Program-made: the position numbers and the translations under genes
In this document: positions 44,346 through 53,645 of the stretch, in pieces
Position numbering within the stretch: the first letter of the stretch is position 1
Layout: each line of letters starts with the position of its first letter
DNA from: Paramoeba atlantica
Lineage: Eukaryota; Discosea
Length of the DNA stretch: 64,000 bases
Direction of reading: 5' to 3'
Assembly: GCA_977017575.1 (NCBI GenBank)
Contig: CDRNVI010000003.1
Coordinates: 620,001 to 684,000 of the forward strand
Notes under the pieces: model-generated
The model's database searches: none
What the model was told of the DNA's origin: nothing
What the model saw: only the letters and a program-made list of their open reading frames with translations

Positions 44346-44570
44346 TACCTTGTTGCTTTTCTTTCCTACAACATCTTCTGGACCATGGGAGGGCACCCCC
44401 CTCAAATTCTCACTCTATTGCCGGCATCCCTCCTCCCTCTCTCATCCCATCATCCCCTCGCGTCATATCCCCCCACCTCTTCCTCCCGCCTCTGCGCGCT
44501 CGTTGTTCTTGACTTCGCTCTCTGTACGCACACCTTCTTTGAGTTTTTTTCTTCTTCTTCTATTCCGTAA
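44346..44570 (+). pseudogene. Second copy of the SL-led retrogene (3' part different)
   Basis: CTTTTCTTTCCTACAACATC to TGCGCGCTCGTTGTTCTT is about 95% identical to 29660-29823. The ORF from ATG 44385 starts MGGHPPQILTLLPASLLPLS like the copy at 29698 but ends at 44570 after an unrelated tail. Both copies lie directly behind a REL-A 3' end. 44571-44695 is A/T-rich with poly-A and poly-T runs. Confidence 0.7.
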
Positions 44571-44695
44571 AAAAAAACGCCTTCAAATATCTTTTTTTTT
44601 TACTTTTTGTATGTCTTCATGTCACACATATTCATCATTTTGCACGTGCCTCCTTCTAAAAAAAAAGCAAACTTTCTTTCTAAAACAAAGCAACT

Positions 44696-45797
44696 TCAAA
44701 ACATTGCCTTTCCCTCATCCTCCGCTGCTAAATAGCGGTGTAATTGGGATAACAGAGTTGAACCGTTCAATTCTTGAAGCAAAAGAGCAAAATCCTCTAA
44801 AATGGACTGTCTGGAGAGTTGACAACGATCTGCTAGAGCACCCAGAAGGTTCTTTGTGTTACTATGCAACGCTCCTCCGGACAATAAAGCGAGGCATTTG
44901 AATTTCTCTTTGGCTATCAACCCTGACGAAACGTAACGCTCAAGCTTTTTGTTGGTCGCTTCCCTCATCATTTTGCACGGTTGTTTGTTCACGTGTGCCT
45001 GAGACAATTCATGGATCAGTCAAATCGTAGAATACTGTGCCGTCCGCCCAATAAACTGCTAGATCCGGCCCTGATCGGTGGATGTTACCATGGCAGCTGC
45101 GCTGGTGTTCTAAGCGCGTTTCCTCTGTTACCGCTGACTGGCAGCTAGCGCACACAAGAGTGGCAAATTCCCTTGGCTCTTTCTCACAAACCAGACCGCT
45201 TTTCAGGCACAAATCGTGAATATAACGGACTAAGGCATTGTGCTTGGTAGTTGCGTTCACGCCAGAGCACTTCACGCATCCCGGAATGTGATTCAACGCA
45301 GTAGCCGATGTTAAAGTGCACTTGCAACCAGGACAAAGTAAATCATTTGGAAGTCGAGGGTGTTTAAGCGCAAAACGTGGCATTATCGCCAATTTGAATT
45401 TGGAACTCGGAACCAAACGCACTTTAGAGGTAATCCAGGAAAATTGCCCCTTTTGAGATGAAAGCATAATGATGGGAGCGAGGCTTTTATCTTTCAGCAA
45501 CTCTTCACGGACTCCATTGTGATATTTCTCTTCTGTCACGAACTCATCATTAGGTGGATTAATGTCGCAATTATCACTTCCAAGAGGGACCGGAGCGTTC
45601 CGTATTTGTGTAGCCCAAGCTGAAGAAGCTTTTCTGTGCTCCAGAGCTGCACTGCGGGACGCGTCATAAGAGGCTCCTCTCAACGGTTCCATGGGAGTGA
45701 TGCCTAAGCCACCTTTTATTAACACAACTAATCTTTCCCAGTAAACGCAAACTGAGCACTTTACTTTATGGTTATTTTCCTGAAGGACAAATATCAC
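44696..45797 (-). pseudogene. REL-B LINE C-terminal half
   Basis: Minus strand: KGGLGITPMEPLRGASYDAS, then LLCPGCKCTLTSATALNHIP, KHNALVRYIHDLCLKSGLVC, the nuclease motif RSGPDLAVYWADGTVFYDLT, then after a frame change at about 45010 LALLSGGALHSNTKNLLGAL and SQLHRYLAAEDE. RT is absent. One frameshift just after the nuclease Asp separates the two ORFs. Confidence 0.8.
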
Positions 45798-46195
45798 AAT
45801 GACAAAAATGTAAATTCGTGTTAGTAATTATACTCGGAAAGTCAGGTAATCGTTCAGACGAAATATATGATATTTTATTGAACATTAGAAATAATTTCCA
45901 TAAGTTAAAACTTTTTGCAAAAGTTAATAAAGCTTTTGCTTTACTTTGCAACTCGAAAATTTTGGACCACCACCCTTCCCTTTACATAATTAGAAAAAAA
46001 AATTAGCAAAATCAAAATTTTCGAATAATCGCCCCTTTGCACAAATGATGGCGAATATATCTAAATATAGTTACCTTCGTCAAAAAAAAAAAAGATATTT
46101 TATTGACTATTGATATAAGAGTTGAAGTTTAGACGACTGAAAGTTTTATAATGAACACATTTTTTATAATGAACACATTTTAAAAAAAAAAAAAT
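45798..46195. other. AT-rich spacer ending in an 18-bp tandem repeat
   Basis: 45798-46140 has no recognisable gene. At 46145-46185 TTTTTATAATGAACACAT stands twice, followed by 12 A directly at the 5' end of the truncated REL-A copy. Confidence 0.6.
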
Positions 46196-48151
46196 GTGAA
46201 GCCGGAAGAAATCTGCCGGAAGACCATCGCTGAACACATTGACGACGACGACTTCATACTTTGTAAAGTCGATCTAAAAAACGCATTTAATAATGTTTCG
46301 CGAGATTCTTTTACGGCCCTAGCGCGCCGCCACTTCCCTAAACTGGGTTGCTATGTGGAATGGTGCTACAATGCGGGAAGCATTCTTACCTTTGGTTCCC
46401 GGACCATCGAATCCTCCGAAGGGGTACAGCAAGGCGACCCGCTTGGACCTCTTCTTTTCTCACTGGTCATGAAAGAAGTCGCATGGAAAATCCGTGTGGC
46501 CGCCCCAAACCTCGACCTCAACCTGTGGTTCTTGGATGACGGGGTACTAGCAGGACCATCTTGCGACGTACGGCATGCTCTAGACGTGATTGCGATAACC
46601 GGCCCAAAATGGGGATTACACCTCAACGTGGCAAAGTGCGAGCTTATATCACACCCCGCTTCCTCCCACCGTTCTTCCCTTTTCCCCGACATTCCCGGTT
46701 TGAACAAAAATGGGGAAGGTAATTTCCATATTTTGGGGAGCCCGGTTGGATCCACCCAATTTTGCCGAGAGTTCTTCCTCAAAAACGCAATCGACTTAGC
46801 CGAAGAGTCGTTGGAGGCCATAACCACGCTTGATGATCCCCAGATTGCATTGTCTCTGATCCGACACTGTACAGGTTTCTGTCAAATGGTGTACTCTCTC
46901 AGATCCACTCCGAGCGCTGAACTACAGGATATCTGCAAACGCCTAGACGATGCCGTCCAGCGTACCACTGAACACTTCTTTCGCCCTCTGAGCGATGGGG
47001 CCCGACGCCAGGCGCAACGTGAAAAGCGGTACGGGGGGTTGGGGCTCCGGTCAGCGGAGGAACACGCGAGTTCCGCCTACGTAGCCTCCGTCGCTTTTGC
47101 ATCAAACAAAGACCGGTGGGACCCAGAGGACGCTGAGGGGTTCACCCAAGCTGTTCGGGAGGTCAACAAACGCACCGGGACGGCAGTCGTCGAACAGTGC
47201 GGATTAATATCAAAAAGCCTCGCATTGTCGATGACCACGCTTAACTCGAATAACGATGCACAAGAACTTAGCACAGAGCTGGTAATTCCTCGCCAACGCG
47301 ATCTGAGTCATGCCATCGCTTCCTACGAATTTCGGGAGTCGTTTGCTCGTGCCGACCTTCGAACGAGGGCCAGATGGACATCGGAAACGGGAGAAGGGGC
47401 CTCGGAGTGGGCTTTCGTAATCCCCTCCAAGAAAAGCGGCTTAGCCTACACACCGACTGAATTCCGTACTCTTGTGCGTTGGTGGCTCGGGGATACTATT
47501 TACCCAGCTTTCCGGCCCTGTCCTCTGGAGAAATGCTCGTTGCCGCTTGACCCCGAAGGTGACCACGCACTGGTATGCAAGTGCGGGCACGGCATAATCG
47601 CACGGCACAACGCCATTGCGGGACAGTTCACAACAGAGTGTGCCAAAGCCGGGTTTACCCCACGGCGAGAAGTGAGTCTGGGGAATACGGGCCCCGGAGG
47701 CACCCTCACCAGGCCAGCGGACGTATTTCTTTCCACATTCGACGTAGGCCAGTCTCTCGTATTAGACTTCGCTGTCACTCACGTCCAGCAGCCAAAGTAT
47801 ACGGACTTAGTCCGTGACGCTAACTGGGTGGCAGCGGGGTCTTTCGCGGAGCGCTACGCGACGGAAAACAAAAAGAAACAAAGAGAGGAAGCAGAAGCCG
47901 CACGCCACAGGTTTGGTGCTATGGTGGTGGAGACCTACGGGGCATGGAGTCCCAGTGCCTTCGCCATTCTCAAGGAGGTAGCTGCTTCACGGTCAGCGTA
48001 CTCCGGGGGACTCTCGAAGGGTGAAGCCCTTCATCAACTGGTCACAACGCTGAACGTCGCCCTCATGAGGACACAAGCTCGTATGCTTGTACTGCGCCTC
48101 CCCGCAGCCTCCCCCGATATCTGTGTTAATGGGTACGGGAACGAAGAGTAG
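46196..48151 (+). CDS. REL-A-like LINE, 5'-truncated, RT palm to endonuclease (651 aa)
   Basis: Starts at RT motif A (LCKVDLKNAFNNVSRDSFTA), then EGVQQGDPLGPLLFSLVMKE, LWFLDDGVLAGPS, FHILGSPVGSTQFCREFF, the knuckle CPLEKCSLPLDPEGDHALVC and nuclease LTRPADVFLSTFDVGQSLVL followed by DFAVTHVQQPKYT. The open frame over 650 codons suggests a recent 5'-truncated insertion. About 60% similar in protein to the copy at 25567-29163, so a subfamily of its own. The listed start is only the first ATG in the truncated piece. Confidence 0.85.
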   Translation: MKPEEICRKTIAEHIDDDDFILCKVDLKNAFNNVSRDSFTALARRHFPKLGCYVEWCYNAGSILTFGSRTIESSEGVQQGDPLGPLLFSLVMKEVAWKIRVAAPNLDLNLWFLDDGVLAGPSCDVRHALDVIAITGPKWGLHLNVAKCELISHPASSHRSSLFPDIPGLNKNGEGNFHILGSPVGSTQFCREFFLKNAIDLAEESLEAITTLDDPQIALSLIRHCTGFCQMVYSLRSTPSAELQDICKRLDDAVQRTTEHFFRPLSDGARRQAQREKRYGGLGLRSAEEHASSAYVASVAFASNKDRWDPEDAEGFTQAVREVNKRTGTAVVEQCGLISKSLALSMTTLNSNNDAQELSTELVIPRQRDLSHAIASYEFRESFARADLRTRARWTSETGEGASEWAFVIPSKKSGLAYTPTEFRTLVRWWLGDTIYPAFRPCPLEKCSLPLDPEGDHALVCKCGHGIIARHNAIAGQFTTECAKAGFTPRREVSLGNTGPGGTLTRPADVFLSTFDVGQSLVLDFAVTHVQQPKYTDLVRDANWVAAGSFAERYATENKKKQREEAEAARHRFGAMVVETYGAWSPSAFAILKEVAASRSAYSGGLSKGEALHQLVTTLNVALMRTQARMLVLRLPAASPDICVNGYGNEE

Positions 48152-48440
48152 TCTTCGTGGAACCCGCGGCTTTTCTTGGGAGTTTTCTTGGGTGGGGGGC
48201 CCTTTTCTATGATGGGGGGATGTGGCCAGCGTCCGGATTTCCTGCGGATTTTAAGGTACGGGGTTGGCGCTTTGAAGGGAGGTAGGGGTTTGCTAGTTTT
48301 TGGTTTGCTAGTTTCGGGATTAAGACTTTTGGATACGTAATTGGACAGTTGTAATAAATGCAAAACACATTGCTATCGTCATCTATTGCTATCAAAAAAA
48401 TGTGATATAGGAAAGAATTGCCTCTTCAGGAGGTTTTCTA
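48152..48440 (+). other. Probable 3' UTR of the preceding LINE and spacer
   Basis: Non-coding; contains GGTTTGCTAGTTT twice (48288-48318) and no poly(A). Not similar to the REL-A 3' UTR at 29164-29595, in line with a different subfamily. Confidence 0.45.
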
Positions 48441-48448
48441 AAAAAAAC

Positions 48449-48720
48449 TCAGCTCGGACCGACAACCTCGAAATACATTTCTGACGTCATAAATGGTAGC
48501 AACTTGTTCATTTGTGCCTTGGTCAAAGGCTGGGCTTGTTGAAATGGAATTTGCGATCCGCAGCCACCTTTGCGAGTTGGAAGACGGATCCATGAAATTT
48601 GAGTATCTGTCAGTTGGCCAAACCAGTTTTTGAGGACATCATCTACGCTTGCATCGAACTCCTGTGCCAAATTCAGTGTCGCGGGTGTATGCAGTGTTGT
48701 ATTTTGATTTTTGAGGTGAC
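48449..48720 (-). pseudogene. REL-B LINE scrap (thumb region)
   Basis: Minus strand LAQEFDASVDDVLKNWFGQL, then TDTQISWIRLPTRKGGCGS matches TQQFDAKVNEVLEKWFGKLT and SWARLPIRKGGLGLTPSEF of the copy at 53646-55286. Homology stops at both ends. Confidence 0.75.
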
Positions 48721-48725
48721 ATGCA

Positions 48726-49121
48726 TCACGCAAGAGACGTGCACTCCTCAGCAGGAAGAAGAAAACTTCCTGTCTCTTCAGTTTGCCGGAGCGTAAATGG
48801 GTTATCCGTGCTCATCAACAAACCTCCGAGACAAGAAGTCTCACTTTCCTCTGCTTCAGAGTACACAATCTCATCACTTACCCATTGAAAGCATTCCGCA
48901 ACACTCTCCATCTTTCCAGTTTGCCGGAGCGTAAGTGGGTTTTCCGTGCTCATCAACAAACCTTCAAAATGAAGAGTGTCTCGTCCTGCTTTCAACGAGC
49001 ACATGATCTTTTTGCATGCGCATGCCACACTCAGTGCCTTTTTCACCTTTCCAGTGTCGTTTGCTTCGGAGCGCGGGCGAAAGCGAGGGTCCTCCGACGA
49101 TGTGACATTTGAAAGGATCAT
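48726..49121 (-). CDS. SL-led retrogene ORF, 132 aa, unknown function
   Basis: The ATG at 49121 follows a partial SL (49152-49137) after 15 bp. Product: ILSNVTSSEDPRFRPRSEAN, then a Cys-rich ALSVACACKKIMCSLKAG and two related segments, GLLMSTENPLTLRQTGKMES and GLLMSTDNPFTLRQTEETGS, from a DNA duplication (48783-48830 and 48903-48950). I recognise no family; it could be a 3'-truncated copy of a repeat protein. Confidence 0.4.
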   Translation of the reverse strand: MILSNVTSSEDPRFRPRSEANDTGKVKKALSVACACKKIMCSLKAGRDTLHFEGLLMSTENPLTLRQTGKMESVAECFQWVSDEIVYSEAEESETSCLGGLLMSTDNPFTLRQTEETGSFLLPAEECTSLA

Positions 49122-49136
49122 AAAAGGAATAAAAAT

Positions 49137-49152
49137 CAACAAGGTACAGAAA
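49137..49152 (-). repeat. Spliced-leader relic, last 16 bases
   Basis: TTTCTGTACCTTGTTG on the minus strand, then ATTTTTATTCC and the retrogene ATG. The 5' part of the leader is missing, as in a 5'-truncated reverse transcript. Confidence 0.75.
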
Positions 49153-49202
49153 ATTGATGTTTGCTTAATTTCCCACATAGCTGCTTGCCCACGTGCTGCG
49201 TA

Positions 49203-49345
49203 ATTTGGGCCGCGCCCTCTTCGGGATACCAATCTGGTAAAACCCGCATGTGAAGTCCCGCTTCACAGCCATCGGCTCGTGCGCCTTATGAAGGTACTTG
49301 GAGGGATGATATAAAGGGACCTGTGGTTCATATCCTTTAAGTCTA
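49203..49345 (-). pseudogene. 143-bp piece of DIRS group C RT
   Basis: From TTTGGGCCGCGCCCTCTTCG to CATATCCTTTAAGTCTA, the same as 18300-18442 inside the group C RT with no difference seen. No other part of that element is here. Either a recent filler inserted at a break or a very short retrocopy. Confidence 0.85.
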
Positions 49346-49453
49346 CTTTTTTTTTATGTGATATAAGCCCCTCGGCTAAATTTCCATGCGTAGACTTCTA
49401 GATTTTATCCCATCTAACCTAAATTTATTCATTACTAACAAAGGAAAAACCAC

Positions 49454-50674
49454 TTAGAAAGCGAGAGCCATCTCACTCTCATCAGAAATAAGCTTCTTCA
49501 ACTCCGAAAAGGTCACAGCTCCGTTGAGTTCCTGTAAGTGGAGAGTAAATTCTTGGAGAGTGTTCTCTCTATTCTGGCCGGCGCTGTCCGCGAGTGTGAA
49601 AAGAAGCATCTTGAGATTGTCGTGCATCGCACCTCCGGACAAAATCGGAAGGCATTTAAACTTTTTGTCGGGGATCATTCCAGATTGCACGTAAGTAATT
49701 TGCTTGCGTCGAATCGCATCCTTCATGAGCGCAGCACTCCGTTTCCCTAAATTGGAGGTCGCCAGTTCATGGATTACGGTAAAATCGTAATACACCTCAC
49801 CAGATGCCCAGTAGATAGCAATGTCAGGCCCAGATCGATGTAGGACAGCATTTCTACATGTTTGGATATGTTCACGTTTCCTTCCGCAGTCAAACGAGGC
49901 TCCACAAGAGGTGCATTTGTAGGAAGTGAACTGTCGGGGCTCGCGCTCACAGGGGATTCCAGCTTTCATACATAAATTATAAATCCGTCTGACTAAAGCA
50001 TCGTGCTTTGTTGACACGTTACTCCCTGAACATTGCGCACATCCGGATACATGGGCCATTTCAGCTTCGGCTGAAAGAAGAATGTGGCAACCAGGGCATT
50101 GTAAATTTTCTGGAAGACCCTTATGTGCGACCCCCAAGCGTGGTAGCAGTGCTAATGTGAATAGTTTTGACGGGACCAATTTGACGGTCGAGTGTAGCCA
50201 TCTCGAGTTCCCTTTTTCGCTTGTTGCACGAATGGTTGGAGCAATCCTGTTATTTTTTAGGAGTTCGTCGCGGATTCCTTTGCTCAACATAGCCTCTGTT
50301 GAAAATTCATCGGTTGGGCGGCGTGACTTTCCTTCCATATCCCCGATCGGCTGGGGAGGCATGGGGGCTACTGCTCGAACTGAAAATTTGTTTAAACGTT
50401 CAAGGGCAGCGTGCTGAGATGCCTCGTAAGCCGATTTGCGGAGGATAACAGAGGGAGTCAGACCAAGACCACCTTCCTTCACCGGTAACCGAGCCAACGC
50501 TTTTTGGTGTATGTCCAGCGGTCCGAACCAAGTATTTAAAACGTCATCTACCTGTTGATCGAACTGCTTAGTAAGTTCAAAACATTCTTGCGGCCGATGT
50601 ACCCGAATGTGATATCTATGACGAACATTCACGCATCTCGCAAGCAACAAGAGTGAAATATTATTGGCACCCAT
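49454..50674 (-). pseudogene. Zinc cluster and REL endonuclease of the REL-B copy (406 aa)
   Basis: MGANNISLLLLARCVNVRHR, LPVKEGGLGLTPSVI, LQCPGCHILLSAEAEMAHVS, then KHDALVRRIYNLCMKAGIPC, YKCTSCGASFDCGRKREHIQ, nuclease RSGPDIAIYWASGEVYYDFT, and the closing SGGAMHDNLKMLLFTLADSA. Two Cys/His clusters precede the PD-x11-D motif, a REL-B hallmark. Confidence 0.85.
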
Positions 50675-51834
50675 TGCTTTGAGACGTCGAAAGGCTGCGT
50701 ACTACCAATAAAAGCACCAAGCACTTTGGTTGATTCTGAATCTGTTTTCACGCCTGCTGCGTCAAGTCTTGCCGGGATGGGTAATTGCCGTTGTCCCCCA
50801 AACCACGCACACTTATGTAATGCCACTTGCAAATTTTGTGTCAGTAGAAGACTCCGCAAACGTTCGAAGGCTTTGGCTAAGAGGTCCCCATCTCTGGACG
50901 CCATGTTGATATCGTCGACAAATGCAAATATCTGCACCCCTGGAAATTCCTCTGCAAGTGTTTCTAGAATCGGTTGCAACATGGCGCAGAAATAAAGGGT
51001 TGAAAGTGGCGATCCTTGCCGCACCCCCGCCGAGCTTTGAATGGTGCCTGCGAACTTGCCATCTGCCCCGTAAAATAGCAGTTCAGACGGTTCTGCGTAT
51101 TCCGCAGTGAAAATGCGTCGGAAAGGACGGAGCGTGGACATTCCAAAAACGCATTTCGCTATCTCATCACGGGAAGGAGAATTAAAGGCGTTGGTCAGAT
51201 CTACAGAGAGGATAGCGTGCCCCATATTGTAAAGATCGGTCAGTTCATGGATTACCTTTTCGCAACCGTTTTTCATCATAACTCCGTATTGAAAAGGGGC
51301 GAACAAAGGAGGGAGCGTCTTTTCGTAGCGTTGTAGGAGGAGAATCCCTGCTAGTTTTAAAATGATTTCCCCCATAGCTATCGGTCGGATGTTATTGTCT
51401 GGTTTCGGTAGCGCCAGGAGCCGAGCTCTCTTGAGTCTATGCATGACATCTTTTGCCAAATTCCCGTTTACTAAATCTTTTATCATGTGACACAGACAAG
51501 AACAACAGATTTCGTCGTCCAGGAGGCGAAGAACCCCATCTGTCGTTCCTGAGGGACCTGGCGCTGCTCCTTTTGAGAGCCTCTTGCCAGCTTCACGCAA
51601 CTCCACAGTCGAAATGCAAGCTACGGCCGGCGCATCCGAAGGGAGATTAAAGGTACACGGTAGCTGAGGGTGTAGATCTCGGAGTTTTGTCATCACTTCC
51701 GCGTCCGAAAGCGTTCCTTTTCGCATGTCTATATCAATTACTTTTGAGGCCTTCGAGGTACATCCATCCAAAACGAGGCGAATAGCTTTTTTCATTGCAC
51801 GGATGTCTGACCGTTCAAGGTTGTCAGCCGACAT
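50629..51834 (-). pseudogene. Reverse transcriptase of the REL-B copy (401 aa)
   Basis: LREAGKRLSKGAAPGPSGTT before RT, then RLKRARLLALPKPDNNIRPI, motif A AILSVDLTNAFNSPSRDEIA, motif B SAGVRQGSPLSTLYFCAMLQ, motif C QIFAFVDDINMASRDGD. All three catalytic Asp are present. The end (DVSKQWVPIIFHSC) is out of frame relative to the next block. Confidence 0.85.
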
Positions 51835-52210
51835 TGTTGAGTCACTAATATCATCGCTATTCTGGCGTCTTTTATTCTACCGTTCTTCTCTCTGATTGTC
51901 GCCAGTGAATGCTTCGTTGCCGACATCAATCGATGCCAGATTCGGTTTCCGTATTCATAGTTGCTGTCCGCGTAATCGCGTATTATGTCACGGAAAATAG
52001 TTACCACTCCTGGTACGAATTCTGGAGATATTGTGCGCATTGTGGGCAGCGGCTCTAAGTCCAGATCTTTCTCCGTGTGGTTCACGGCAGTTTTTTTTTT
52101 TTTTTTACCGATTAAAACACAAAGATTTCGAATAACGGATCACAAACGTCACAAACAATCTGTCATAAGGCTGCGAACACCATAAAGATCTAAAATCCTG
52201 CATCTTTTTT

Positions 52211-52537
52211 TTAACTGTGTGTATGCGACAGCGCCGTTAAGTTCTTGGTGTTCTTATAAAAAAGGTGTTCTTATAAAAAAGGTGTTCTTATAAAAAAGGT
52301 GTTCTTATAAAAAAGGATGATAGTAATCATACTATGTGCTATTTCATTTCGTTTGAAGCTACGCATCGTTCCATTCACATGGTAAGATCAACAATTTTCA
52401 ATAATTGAAAAACCAAATTATTACTGATTTGTCGCAATGGCATACCTAGTATGGTTAAATTGTGCATTCGCTTTCTTGCTTGTCTCGTCCAAGATATTTC
52501 TTTAACTGTGTGTATGCGACAGCGCCGTTAAGTTCTT
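52211..52537. repeat. Minisatellite and 37-bp duplication at a REL-B 3' end
   Basis: GGTGTTCTTATAAAAAA is repeated four times at 52248-52317. On its left lies a 37-bp copy (52211-52247, GTGTGTATGCGACAGCGCCG...) of REL-B coding sequence also present at 52501-52537. The array plus duplication look like stuttering and re-priming at an integration end. The same unit, reversed, lies at 24404-24443. Confidence 0.75.
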
Positions 52538-53460
52538 GCAAGAGAAGTTGAAACTCCTCTTTTATTTGTTGTCGGGGACGTCCGCTGGCATCCGCCAGTG
52601 CCGTAAGCAGAGCTTGTGTGTCCGTGTGCATAGAGCCTCCTGATAATATGGGAATGCATTTAAAGGATTCTTCAGCTATTTTGCCGGTTTTAACGTAGGT
52701 ATCATGTTTTCGTTTACAAGCCTCTCGAAATAGATTGGCGCATTTAACTGCGAGATTGGAGGGTGCTAGTTCATGGACGATTGTCAAGTCATAGTAGATT
52801 TCTCCACTTGCCCAATGAACAACTAAGTCGGGTCCTGATCGGCGAAACGATTTGCCGCCGCATGTTTTTTCGTGTGTCCTCTTGTGACTCGGGTCGACGA
52901 CCTCATCGCATTGTGTGCACCGGAGGGTAGAGAAGGTGCGCGGCTCTTTCTCGCACGGAATACCGGTTTTCAAGCACAATTCGTAGAGGAAGTTTACCAA
53001 TGTGCTGTGTTTGACCGTTGCATTTTACCCTGCGCATTTGGAACATCCTGTGACGTGTCGTATCATATTGTCGGAGTTCAGCAGAATTTTACAACCAGGA
53101 CAGACAATGTGGGAAGGTAGATCTGGATGTGGAATTCCTAGCCTTGGCATTATAGCGAGCCGAAAGAGATGGGGTGGAATAAGTCTTGCATTTGAAAGTA
53201 CCCATTCATTGTTTCCTTTATAGGCTACTTTTTCGAGAATTTTCTATATGTCTGAGGTACCGCTCGTTAGCCTTTTCCACGTCTTTGAGTGTATCTGAGC
53301 TGCGGTGGCTGTTTCGTCGTTGGGAGGTATGCTCGCGTTTTGTCGGTTGTCCGGGGCGTTCGGCTTCACTAGAGTATCGGCTCGAGCTGAATTGTTGTTT
53401 CTTTGCTCAAGAACCGAATGTCTTGAAGACTCTTTTTTTTTTTTTGATTTCGTTCTTCGC
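52455..53460 (-). pseudogene. REL-B LINE C-terminal copy
   Basis: Minus strand from about 53460: RLIPPHLFRLAIMPRLGIPH, CPGCKILLNSDNMIRHVTGC, one stop at the NATVKHS motif, then VNFLYELCLKTGIPCEKEPR, RRSGPDLVVHWASGEIYYDL (nuclease), SGGSMHTDTQALLTALADAS and the end at 52455. RT missing. At least two stops in the upstream part. Confidence 0.8.
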
Positions 53461-53506
53461 TTAATTCGATTTCTGAGATCGTGCTGTATTTTATTTGACT
53501 CAGATG

Positions 53507-53567
53507 CTTGTGAATTTTATTAAGCTTGTGAATTTTATTAAGCTTGTGAATTTTATTAAGCTTGTGA
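53507..53567. repeat. 18-bp minisatellite (same unit as 23963-24010)
   Basis: AAGCTTGTGAATTTTATT, three to four units, between two REL-B copies. Identical unit to the array after the 171-bp satellite. Confidence 0.85.
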
Positions 53568-53645
53568 TATACCTTTAATTTTTAATATCTGTAGTTCCCT
53601 TGCAGCAATTTTAAGTTTCCCTCAAGTTGGGTGGGCAAGATTTTT

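Larger units (their letters stand above)
49454..52085 (-). mobile_element. REL-B LINE, nearly full RT-endonuclease copy
   Basis: Minus strand: an N-terminal helical part (52085-51792), RT (51834-50629), zinc cluster and endonuclease (50674-49454). Frame changes lie near 51830 and 50650, so it is decayed but recognisable throughout. The 5' end breaks off at 52085 in a T-run. REL-B is the most abundant LINE in the window (at least nine pieces). Confidence 0.85.
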
